Positions 57,255-64,000 of a stretch of DNA of 64,000 bases are shown one piece after another; position 1 is the stretch's first letter; the number at the start of each line of letters is the position of its first letter. Origin of the DNA: Betaproteobacteria bacterium (lineage in GTDB: Bacteria > Pseudomonadota > Gammaproteobacteria > Burkholderiales > Casimicrobiaceae); NCBI GenBank assembly GCA_016716425.1, contig JADJWJ010000021.1:372001-436000 (forward strand), in the 5' to 3' direction. The position numbers and the translations under genes are program-made. The notes under the pieces are model-generated. The model worked only from the letters and a program-made list of their open reading frames with translations. It searched no databases and had not been told where the DNA came from.

Positions 57255-58604
57255 ATGCTCGAGAATCTCACCCAGCGGCTGTCGCGCGTCGTCAAGGGCC
57301 TGCGCGGCCAGGCGCGCCTGACCGAAGCCAACATCCAGGACGCGCTGCGCGAGGTCCGCCTGGCGCTGCTCGAGGCCGACGTCGCACTGCCGGTCGTGCG
57401 CGACTTCATCGCACTGGTGAAGGAGAAGGCGGTCGGCGAGGAGGTGATGGGCTCGCTGACGCCGGGGCAGGCGCTGATCGGCGTCGTCCACCGCGAGCTG
57501 ACCGCGCTGATGGGGGGCGCTGCGGCGCCGCTGTCGTTCGCGACCCAGCCGCCCGCGGTCGTCCTGCTCGCGGGCCTGCAGGGCGCCGGCAAGACGACGA
57601 CGGCCGGCAAGCTCGCACGCCTGCTGCGCGAGGACCAGAAGAAGAAGGTGCTGGTCGCCTCGACCGACGTCTACCGGCCCGCGGCGATCGAGCAGTTGCA
57701 GCTGCTCGCCGCGCAGGTCGGCGTGGACTTCTTCCCGTCGTCCCCGGGTCAGCAGCCGGTCGCGATCGCGGAAGGCGCGATCGACTGGGCCCGCCGCCAC
57801 TACCACGACGTGCTGATCGTCGACACCGCCGGCCGGCTCGCGATCGACGAGGCGATGATGCGCGAGATCGCCGACCTGCACGCGGCCGTGCACCCGATCG
57901 AGACGCTGTTCGTCGTGGACGCGATGCAGGGGCAGGACGCGATCAACACGGCGAAGGCCTTCCGCGACACGCTGCCGTTGACCGGTGTGGTGCTGACCAA
58001 GCTCGACGGCGACGCGCGCGGCGGCGCCGCGCTGTCGGTGCGCCACGTCACCGGTGCGCCGATCAAGTTCGTCGGCGTGTCGGAGAAGCTCACCGGCCTC
58101 GAGGTGTTCCACCCGGAACGGATGGCATCGCGCGTCCTCGGCATGGGCGACGTGCTGACGCTGATCGAGGACGCGCAGAAGAACGTCGACGTCGAGGAGG
58201 CCCAGAAGCTCGCGAAGAAGGTCAAGTCCGGCAAGGGCTTCGACCTCACCGACTTCAAGGTGCAGATCGGCCAGATGCGCAAGATGGGCGGCATCGCCGG
58301 CCTGATGGACAAGCTGCCGGCCGAGCTCGCGCGCGCCGCGCAGGGCGCTTCCGTCGACGAGCGCCGCATCGCGCGCGTGGAAGGCATCATCGACTCGATG
58401 ACGCCGGCCGAGCGCGCGAAGCCCGAGATCCTCAAGGCGTCGCGCAAGCGGCGCATCGCCGCCGGCGCCGGCGTGACCGTGCAGGAAGTCAATCAGCTGC
58501 TGAACCAGTTCGAGCAGACGCAGAAGATGATGAAGATGGTCGCGAAGGGCGGCATGCAGAAGATGCTGCGCGGCATGAAGGGGATGCTGCCGGGCATGCG
58601 GTAG
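57255..58604 (+). CDS. ffh: Signal recognition particle protein Ffh
   Basis: The product is 449 residues. The N domain is MLENLTQRLSRVVKGLRGQA. The G domain has VVLLAGLQGAGKTTTAGKLA near 102, VDTAGRLAIDEAMM and GVVLTKLDGDARGGAALSVR. The M domain is methionine-rich (QIGQMRKMGGIAGLMDKLPA, MMKMVAKGGMQKMLRGMKGM). It binds 4.5S RNA and signal sequences for co-translational targeting. The divergent gap to the membrane protein gene is 102 bases. Confidence 0.95.
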   Translation: MLENLTQRLSRVVKGLRGQARLTEANIQDALREVRLALLEADVALPVVRDFIALVKEKAVGEEVMGSLTPGQALIGVVHRELTALMGGAAAPLSFATQPPAVVLLAGLQGAGKTTTAGKLARLLREDQKKKVLVASTDVYRPAAIEQLQLLAAQVGVDFFPSSPGQQPVAIAEGAIDWARRHYHDVLIVDTAGRLAIDEAMMREIADLHAAVHPIETLFVVDAMQGQDAINTAKAFRDTLPLTGVVLTKLDGDARGGAALSVRHVTGAPIKFVGVSEKLTGLEVFHPERMASRVLGMGDVLTLIEDAQKNVDVEEAQKLAKKVKSGKGFDLTDFKVQIGQMRKMGGIAGLMDKLPAELARAAQGASVDERRIARVEGIIDSMTPAERAKPEILKASRKRRIAAGAGVTVQEVNQLLNQFEQTQKMMKMVAKGGMQKMLRGMKGMLPGMR

Positions 58605-58684
58605 GGCCGGCCGCCGGAATGCGGCGGCGCAGCGGTCGCCGCCGCCCGTTGCCGCGGCGCGCGCGGACTGCCATCATTCGCGTC

Positions 58685-59476
58685 ATGCCGACGTGGCTTC
58701 CCGGCCCAAATCGTGCACTGCGCGCGTGCGCCGTCGCCGCGCTGCTGGCGGCTGCCTGCGACTCGGGCCCGCTGGCACCGGCGAGCGCCCCGGAAACCTT
58801 CGACTGGGCGGGCGCGCCCATCGTGTTCGCGCCGCCGCCGGCGGGCTGGCGCCGCGAGGGCGAAACGAGCGGCGGCTTCAAGGGCGTGCGCTTTGTCAGG
58901 GAAGGCTCGGTCGGCGAAGCGATCGGCGTCGCCGACTACTTCGCGCTGGCGCGCCGGTTGCGTCGCGACGAGATCCAGCGGATCGTCGATCGCTTCGACG
59001 ACCTCGATCAGCAGTCGTTCGCGAACGCGGCGCGGGCGCTCTATGCGCAGACGGCGGATCCCTTCACGCCGCTCGAGGGCGAGGTGGCGGCGGCCATCAA
59101 CGACGCGCTGACGCGTGCGGCCGCGGCGTTCGCCGGCGATGATCGCGACGAGGCCCGCGTCCAGCTCGAGCTGGCGCTGGCCGAAGCCGGGCGGCTCGAA
59201 TTCACCCTTCCCGACGTCGTCGCCGCCGTCGAGTTCACTCCCGAACGCCGGCAGGAGCCGATCCGCTGGCTCGTGCTCGACCGTCGCGAGGCGACGGTCG
59301 CGGGCGTGCCCGCCGTCGTCGTCGACTACACGTTCGACAGCCCCGCCGGCACCCGCTTCGGGCGCGAGGCGTACTTCATGCACGACAACCACCTGTTCGT
59401 CGCGACGTTCATCGGCCTGAAGAAGACGGTGCCGGTGTTCGACCGTTTGCTCGAGAGCGTCCGGTTTCCATCCTGA
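58685..59476 (+). CDS. Lipoprotein of unknown function
   Basis: The product is 263 residues with the lipobox LAAAC near residue 25 after a short signal. The mature part has FAPPPAGWRREGETSGGFKG, VADYFALARRLRRDEIQRIV and, near the end, YFMHDNHLFVATFIGLKKTV. I do not recognise a family. The gene follows ffh after 80 bases and converges on the channel gene. The aromatic/charged pattern suggests a folded periplasmic domain. Confidence 0.72.
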   Translation: MPTWLPGPNRALRACAVAALLAAACDSGPLAPASAPETFDWAGAPIVFAPPPAGWRREGETSGGFKGVRFVREGSVGEAIGVADYFALARRLRRDEIQRIVDRFDDLDQQSFANAARALYAQTADPFTPLEGEVAAAINDALTRAAAAFAGDDRDEARVQLELALAEAGRLEFTLPDVVAAVEFTPERRQEPIRWLVLDRREATVAGVPAVVVDYTFDSPAGTRFGREAYFMHDNHLFVATFIGLKKTVPVFDRLLESVRFPS

Positions 59477-59532
59477 TCGCGCGCAACGCGCGTGCGCGCA
59501 GGCAGTGGCAAGCCTGCCGGTGCCAGGGCGGC

Positions 59533-60189
59533 TCAGCCGCGCGGCGGATGGCGATGCTGCACCGCGCTCGCCGCGTGCCGCGGGCGCACGACGCCGACGA
59601 CGATCAGCAGCAGGTACGCGTAGGTCGCGTAGCCAACGCGCGTGCCGACCTCGATCTCCACGAGCGCGGCGACGATCGCGAGCACGATCACGCCGCCAGC
59701 GAACAGGAAGCGGCCGCGCATGAAGGCCCACAGCGCGACGCCGTCGGTGACGGACTCGTTGGACAGGTGCAGCGCGCCGCGGCGCCACAACAGCGCCTCG
59801 AACAGCACGAGCAGCAGCAGGTTGCCGCCGTAGACGACGGCGGCGACCGGCTGTTCGGGGTTGTTGCCGATGAAGGAGGTGAGCGGCGGTACGAACGTCG
59901 TGCACAGCAGGAAGGCGAGGTTCAACCACACGAACGCGCCGTCGACGTCGCGCACGCGCTGCAGCAGGCGCAGGTGCGCGAGCCAGTACAGGCACAGGAC
60001 GACGAAGCTGATCACGTAGTCGTCGAGGTGCGGCAGCAGCCGGAGGAGGTTCGCGAGCACCCGCGACGAGTCGCCGCCGACGTGGTCGGGCAGCTTGAGG
60101 TCGAGCACGAGCAGCGTCATCGTGACGGCGAAGATGCCGTCGGTCAGCGCTTCGAGCCGCGGCTTGGGCAGGGCGAGGGGCAGGAGCAT
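59533..60189 (-). CDS. TMEM175-like (DUF1211) membrane channel protein
   Basis: The product is 218 residues with about six helices. The family motif R...FSDGVFA appears as RLEALTDGIFAVTMTLLVLD at residues 11-30, with Leu-Thr replacing Phe-Ser before the Asp. VISFVVLCLYWLAHLRLLQR and WLNLAFLLCTTFVPPLTSF follow. Bacterial TMEM175 proteins are potassium-conducting channels; the altered motif may affect selectivity. The ATG at 60189 precedes the motif properly. The gene is divergent from rpsP. Confidence 0.75.
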   Translation of the reverse strand: MLLPLALPKPRLEALTDGIFAVTMTLLVLDLKLPDHVGGDSSRVLANLLRLLPHLDDYVISFVVLCLYWLAHLRLLQRVRDVDGAFVWLNLAFLLCTTFVPPLTSFIGNNPEQPVAAVVYGGNLLLLVLFEALLWRRGALHLSNESVTDGVALWAFMRGRFLFAGGVIVLAIVAALVEIEVGTRVGYATYAYLLLIVVGVVRPRHAASAVQHRHPPRG

Positions 60190-60327
60190 GGCGCGGCAGG
60201 AACCGTGGCGTGGATGGCGCGTGGCTAGTGTAGTCGGCCGCCGCATGGCCGCGTAACCCGTTGATCCGCAATGAAACGTCGGCGCCGGGGCGAGGCCGCA
60301 GCCGCGGGCGGGGCAGGTTCGCCGGCC

Positions 60328-60357
60328 TTGCCGAAACCAGCGATTTCGTCGTAGAAT
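60328..60357 (+). promoter_or_regulatory. rpsP operon promoter
   Basis: TTGCCG (60328-60333) and TAGAAT (60352-60357) are 18 bases apart, 36 bases before the rpsP ATG. A leader with a short T run (CTTTTT) follows. The rest of the 204-base divergent gap shows no other element. Confidence 0.6.
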
Positions 60358-60393
60358 CAACGTCTTTTTCGGCTTCACCCGGATACCCAAACC

Positions 60394-60672
60394 ATGGTCG
60401 TCATTCGCCTTGCCCGACGCGGCGCCAAGAAGCGCCCCTTCTACAACATCGTCGTCGCCGACTCGCGCAGCCGCCGCGATGGCCGCTTCATCGAGCGCGT
60501 CGGGTTCTACAACCCGGTCGCGACCGAGAAGGAGGAGGCGCTGCGCCTCTCGCTCGACCGGATCACGTACTGGCAGGACCGCGGCGCGCAACTGTCGGAC
60601 ACGGTCGCGGGGCTCGTGAAGCGGAAGTCCGCGGCGCCGGCCGCGGTTGCAGCGCCGGCCGCGGCCGCGTGA
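60394..60672 (+). CDS. rpsP: 30S ribosomal protein S16
   Basis: The product is 92 residues. VVIRLARRGAKKRPFYNIVV opens the protein, followed by DSRSRRDGRFIERVGFYNP and LRLSLDRITYWQDRGAQLSD. The C-terminus is an alanine-rich extension after KRKSAAP. It is a 30S assembly protein and the first gene of the conserved rpsP-rimM-trmD-rplS operon. Confidence 0.97.
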   Translation: MVVIRLARRGAKKRPFYNIVVADSRSRRDGRFIERVGFYNPVATEKEEALRLSLDRITYWQDRGAQLSDTVAGLVKRKSAAPAAVAAPAAAA

Positions 60673-61198
60673 CCTTCCACTGAGCAACTCCGACATCGTC
60701 GTGATGGGGCGCATCGCCGCCCCGTACGGCGTCAAGGGTTGGGTGAAGGTCCTGCCGCTGACCGCCGAGCCGGAGACGCTGCTCGCGCACGCCCAGTGGT
60801 GGGTGCGCCCGCGCGGCGGCAGTGCGCCGTGGCGGATGCACGCGCTCGAATCGGGACGGCAGCACGGCGCGACGCTGCTGGCGCAACTGGCGGGCCTGTC
60901 GGACCGCGAAGCGGCGGCGGCGCTGACCGGTGCGGACGTCGGGGTGGCGCGGGCGGCGTTGCCCGCGACGAAGGAGAACGAGTACTACTGGGCCGACCTC
61001 ACCGGCCTTGCGGTGGTGAACAGGCAGGGCGTGGCGCTGGGCGAGGTGCGCGAGGTGGCCGAATTCGGTGCGCATCCGGTGCTGCGGGTGCACGCTGCGA
61101 GCGGCGCCGAGCGGCTGATCCCGTTCGTCGACGCCATCGTCGATCGCGTCGATCTTCGCGCGAAGCGCATCGACGTCGACTGGCAGCCGGATTACTGA
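60647..61198 (+). CDS. rimM: Ribosome maturation factor RimM
   Basis: The product is up to 183 residues. VVMGRIAAPYGVKGWVKVLP begins the RimM domain, and the PRC barrel has EYYWADLTGLAVVN and ERLIPFVDAIVDRVDLRAKR. It assists 30S maturation near S19. The start is uncertain: TTG 60647 (overlapping rpsP by 26 bases) is the only standard codon that includes SDIVV before MGRI, whereas GTG 60701 or ATG 60704 would trim it. No ribosome site decides. Confidence 0.85.
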   Translation: MQRRPRPRDLPLSNSDIVVMGRIAAPYGVKGWVKVLPLTAEPETLLAHAQWWVRPRGGSAPWRMHALESGRQHGATLLAQLAGLSDREAAAALTGADVGVARAALPATKENEYYWADLTGLAVVNRQGVALGEVREVAEFGAHPVLRVHAASGAERLIPFVDAIVDRVDLRAKRIDVDWQPDY

Positions 61199-61215
61199 AA
61201 GCGGGGGCGCGGGGC

Positions 61216-61965
61216 GTGCGGATCGACGTCGTCACGCTGTTCCCGGAGATGGTCGGTGCGGCCGCCGCCGTCGGCGTCACCGGGCGCGCGCTGCAGCGCG
61301 GGCTGTGGCGGCTCCGATTGTGGAATCCGCGCGACTTCGCGACGGACAACCACAAGACCGTCGACGACCGCCCGTACGGCGGCGGGCCGGGGATGGTGAT
61401 GCTGCCGGGGCCGCTGGCGCAGGCGATCGCGGCGGCGAAGGCGGCGCAGCGGGCCGACGGCGTGGCGGCGACCCGCGTGATCCACCTGTCGCCGGCCGGC
61501 GCGCCGCTGCGGCACGCGCGGGTGATGGAACTGGCGGCCGCGACGGATGCGGGGTATGTGCTGCTGGCGGGACGGTACGAAGGCATCGACGAGCGGTTGC
61601 TCGCGCGCGAGGTCGACGAGGAAGTCGCGGTCGGGGATTTCGTGGTGTCGGGCGGCGAGTTGCCGGCGCTGATGCTGATCGACGCGATCGCGCGCCAGCT
61701 GCCCGGCGCGCTGAACGACGAGCAGTCGGCGCGCGAGGATTCGTTCGCGAACGGGCTGCTCGACTGTCCGCACTACACGCGGCCGGAGGTGTACGAGGGG
61801 ATGGCGGTGCCCGGCGTGCTGTTGTCGGGGCACCACGAGGAGATTCGCCGCTGGCGCCTGCAGCAGTCGCTGCGGCGCACGCGGGAGCGGCGCCCGGACC
61901 TCATGGCCGGCCGGGTGCTGACGCAGGAAGAGGCCGCGCTGCTCGGCCCCGAAACGGCGGGCTGA
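61216..61965 (+). CDS. trmD: tRNA (guanine(37)-N(1))-methyltransferase
   Basis: The product is 249 residues from a GTG at 61216. VRIDVVTLFPEMVG, DDRPYGGGPGMVMLPGPLAQ, LLAGRYEGIDERLLAREVDE and VGDFVVSGGELPALMLIDAI form the SPOUT trefoil knot and SAM site. It methylates G37 of tRNAs to prevent frameshifting. The gap to rimM is 17 bases. Confidence 0.95.
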   Translation: MRIDVVTLFPEMVGAAAAVGVTGRALQRGLWRLRLWNPRDFATDNHKTVDDRPYGGGPGMVMLPGPLAQAIAAAKAAQRADGVAATRVIHLSPAGAPLRHARVMELAAATDAGYVLLAGRYEGIDERLLAREVDEEVAVGDFVVSGGELPALMLIDAIARQLPGALNDEQSAREDSFANGLLDCPHYTRPEVYEGMAVPGVLLSGHHEEIRRWRLQQSLRRTRERRPDLMAGRVLTQEEAALLGPETAG

Positions 61966-62030
61966 CGGCGCACAAAACGCGCGCATCAGGGATCGGCCCT
62001 GCGCTGCGCGAAGCGAAAGGAACGTACGCG

Positions 62031-62408
62031 ATGAACATCATCGAGCAGCTGGAAAAGGAAGAAATAGCCCGCCTCAACAAGACGATCCCCGAGTTCGCCC
62101 CGGGCGACACCGTGATCGTCAACGTCAACGTCGTCGAAGGCGAACGCAAGCGCGTGCAGGCGTACGAGGGTGTGGTGATCGGCAAGCGCAACCGTGGCTT
62201 GAACTCGTCGTTCACCGTCCGCAAGATTTCGAGCGGCGAAGGCGTGGAGCGCACGTTTCAGACGTACTCGCCGCTGCTGGCCTCGATCGAGGTCAAGCGC
62301 CGTGGCGACGTCCGCCGCGCGAAGCTCTACTACCTGCGCGCGCGCTCGGGCAAGTCGGCGCGGATCCGCGAGAAGCTCGAACACAAGGTCGGCGGCAAGG
62401 CCGAGTAG
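62031..62408 (+). CDS. rplS: 50S ribosomal protein L19
   Basis: The product is 125 residues. MNIIEQLEKEEIARLNKTIP, FAPGDTVIVNVNVVEGERKR, VQAYEGVVIGKRNRGLNSSF and SPLLASIEVKRRGDVRRAKL match L19. GAAAGGA lies about 10 bases before the ATG. It is the last gene of the operon and is followed by hairpins. Confidence 0.97.
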   Translation: MNIIEQLEKEEIARLNKTIPEFAPGDTVIVNVNVVEGERKRVQAYEGVVIGKRNRGLNSSFTVRKISSGEGVERTFQTYSPLLASIEVKRRGDVRRAKLYYLRARSGKSARIREKLEHKVGGKAE

Positions 62409-62455
62409 CCGCCGCCAAGTCGCGCGTCCGCTCGCGGACGCGCCGCAACACGCCA

Positions 62456-62485
62456 GACGGCCCGCTTGCGGGCCGTCCGTGTTTT
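62456..62485 (+). terminator. Terminator after the rplS operon
   Basis: GACGGCCCGC (62456-62465) and its perfect complement (62468-62477) form a tight 10-bp hairpin followed by CGTGTTTTC. A smaller hairpin, GCGTCCG-CTCG-CGGACGC, sits just upstream at about 62424-62441. Confidence 0.85.
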
Positions 62486-62589
62486 CGGTCGCCGCGCCCG
62501 CCCGGTCGCGGCTGACGCCACGGGTCCCAGATCGACGCAATTCCACCCGCGGCCCGGATTTTGCTTAGCTTGACTTGCCTTACGGGGGC

Positions 62590-62617
62590 TTTTCACCCAA
62601 GATTCCATTGGCATAAT
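62590..62617 (+). promoter_or_regulatory. Candidate promoter of the J-like/RDD protein gene
   Basis: TTTTCA (62590-62595) and CATAAT (62612-62617) are 16 bases apart, in a comparatively AT-rich stretch 26 bases before the ATG at 62643. The spacing is slightly short and the -35 is weak. Confidence 0.35.
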
Positions 62618-62642
62618 TGACGATCTTCCTCGCCTCGGACGC

Positions 62643-64000
62643 ATGAAGGCAACGCTGTACGAAGCGCTCGGAATTCTCCCCACGTCCTCCGACGAGGACG
62701 TGCGGGCCGCGTTGCGCCGGCTCATCCGCAAGTACTACGCCAAGACGCGCGACGGCCAGGGCAACGTCGAGGAAGCGCTGCGCTTCATCAACCACGCGAG
62801 CCGGATCCTCTCGGACCCCGAGCGCCGCGTGCGCTACGACGAAGAGCTCGCCATCTCCGCCGGCACGACGGAGCAGCGCATCGAACACGTCGTCAGCAAC
62901 GCCGTCGCCGAGGCCGGCGAACAGACGGACGTCGGGGCGATCGCCGAGCCGGTGCCGCCGAAGTCGCAGGAGGCGATGGACGCCGAGCTCGAGACGGGCC
63001 TCGACGCCGACGAGCCTCCCGTCGAACGCAATCCGCACCACCCGGGCCTGACCGAGCGCGTCGCGTCGTTCGGCCGCTCGCCGATCGTGACCATCGCGCT
63101 GTGCGCGTTCTTCGGCGCGTTCATCGCCGCGGCGATCGTGTTCGTGACGCCGGCCGACACGATCCTCGTCGCAAAGCAGGTGCTCGTGTGGCTGACGATC
63201 ACGCTGCTCGCTTTGACGCTCGTCTACGGCGCGGTCCACGGCATCGCGTACTGGAATCGCCGGCGCGGCGCGCCGCTGCCGGGTCTCGTCCCGCAGACGG
63301 ACCTCGCGATCCTCAACTGGCGCCGCGAGAAGAGCGTGTTCCTCGGCACCAACCAGCCGCAGGAAGACGCGAGCTGGATCTTCCAGCTGCGGATGGCCGA
63401 GCTCGAGCGGGCGAAGTCGGGCCGCACGAGCGAGCCGCGCCCGTGGCAGCGCCTGGCCGCGCGCATCTTCGACTACGCGATCTGGGGCCTCGTGCTCGCG
63501 CTCCTATTGTCGGAGCTGCGCGGGCTGGGGCTCGTGCCGCTCGACCTCGCATTCTGGGTCGGGCACCCGCTGATCGCGCCGATGCTCATCACCGGCTCGT
63601 GGGTGCCGATCGAGGCGCTGCTCATCGCGTCGATAGGAACCACGCCCGGCAAGTGGCTGTTCGGCGTGTTCCTGCAGTTCTCGATCTCCGACGCGTATGC
63701 GCGACGCGACACGCGCGCGCAGCTCGATCGCGCGCTGCGCCGCTCGTTCCGCGTCTGGTGGGAGGGCGTGGGCGCCGGGTTCCCGCTGCTCGCACCGGTA
63801 CTGATCGCCGTCTCCTACGAGAAGCTCGCGCAGAACCAGGAGACCGACTGGGACTTCGCGCAGGACGTGCTCGTCACGCACGGGCCGCCGGGCGTGCTCA
63901 ACACCGTTACCGGCGTGTGCGGGCTGGCGGCGATGCTGTGGCTGTACGGCGTGGCGTGGCACCAGCCGATGGCGGATTCCATCGCGTGGGCGCGCACGAC
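62643..64000 (+). CDS. J-like domain and RDD-family membrane protein, cut by window edge
   Basis: The frame stays open from the ATG at 62643 to the right edge, about 452 codons. Residues 1-70 resemble a DnaJ domain (TLYEALGILPTSSDEDVRAA, FINHASRILSDPERRVRYDE), but the HPD triplet that activates Hsp70 is absent; the segment reads YYAKTRDG at 31-38. Acidic linker sequence leads to two membrane helices (about 148-168 and 180-204). An RDD-type domain starts near 270 (RIFDYAIWGLVLALLLSEL) and includes IGTTPGKWLFGVF. Function is unknown. It probably does not act as a true co-chaperone. Confidence 0.75.
   Translation, partial: MKATLYEALGILPTSSDEDVRAALRRLIRKYYAKTRDGQGNVEEALRFINHASRILSDPERRVRYDEELAISAGTTEQRIEHVVSNAVAEAGEQTDVGAIAEPVPPKSQEAMDAELETGLDADEPPVERNPHHPGLTERVASFGRSPIVTIALCAFFGAFIAAAIVFVTPADTILVAKQVLVWLTITLLALTLVYGAVHGIAYWNRRRGAPLPGLVPQTDLAILNWRREKSVFLGTNQPQEDASWIFQLRMAELERAKSGRTSEPRPWQRLAARIFDYAIWGLVLALLLSELRGLGLVPLDLAFWVGHPLIAPMLITGSWVPIEALLIASIGTTPGKWLFGVFLQFSISDAYARRDTRAQLDRALRRSFRVWWEGVGAGFPLLAPVLIAVSYEKLAQNQETDWDFAQDVLVTHGPPGVLNTVTGVCGLAAMLWLYGVAWHQPMADSIAWART

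Overview
The window is one contiguous, densely coded chromosomal segment of a very GC-rich bacterium. Gene order identifies a betaproteobacterium, most like Burkholderiales or Rhodocyclales. The markers are a complete mraZ-to-lpxC division and cell-wall cluster, followed by dciA, M23 peptidase, secA, argJ, DUF815 ATPase, Nudix-ThiE and yacG, then zapD-coaE-pilD-pilC-pilB and rpsP-rimM-trmD-rplS. I see no phage, IS transposase, CRISPR, rRNA or tRNA. The order rests on protein motifs read by eye; no database search was possible.

Layout. (1) 1-12242 is a carbon-metabolism block. A GH63-like glucosidase (cut by the left edge) and a hexose-6-phosphate mutarotase lie on the minus strand. Divergent from them run a histidine phosphatase, transaldolase, a ROK glucokinase-like protein, pgi, gnd, zwf, pgl and tkt, so both branches of the pentose phosphate pathway sit in one array of genes. 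(2) 12336-19350, minus strand, is an envelope block: tamB, tamA, a small lipoprotein and an outer-membrane barrel protein. (3) 19662-39252 is the dcw cluster, with a good sigma-70-type promoter and MraZ boxes in front of mraZ. Nearly all junctions from mraZ to ddlB overlap or touch. lpxC has its own extended -10 promoter. (4) 39262-47550 holds dciA, an M23 peptidase, secA (after a perfect terminator), argJ, a DUF815 ATPase, a Nudix/ThiE protein and yacG. (5) 47800-49077 is a secreted DUF5648 protein inserted between yacG and zapD. (6) 49333-57152, minus strand, has zapD, coaE, the type IV pilus genes pilD/pilC/pilB, a CorC-family protein and a cytochrome c assembly-type membrane protein. (7) 57255-64000 has ffh, a lipoprotein gene, a TMEM175-like channel, the rpsP-rimM-trmD-rplS operon and a J-like/RDD membrane protein cut by the right edge.

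The most unusual feature is not a gene. It is a family of GC-rich palindromic repeats with a constant head (GGGCCGYCCCRAG) and a variable middle. It occurs as three tandem arrays (78-, 60- and 81-bp units) and two single copies, each at a gene boundary inside an operon. One array is translated as a tail of about 110 residues on D-alanine-D-alanine ligase and runs into ftsQ. A single copy supplies the N-terminus of FtsL, and another covers the start of the Nudix gene. A second, unrelated set of REP-like inverted repeats (GGGGTCAG...CTGACCCC) brackets argJ, and a third type of palindrome lies between pgi and gnd.
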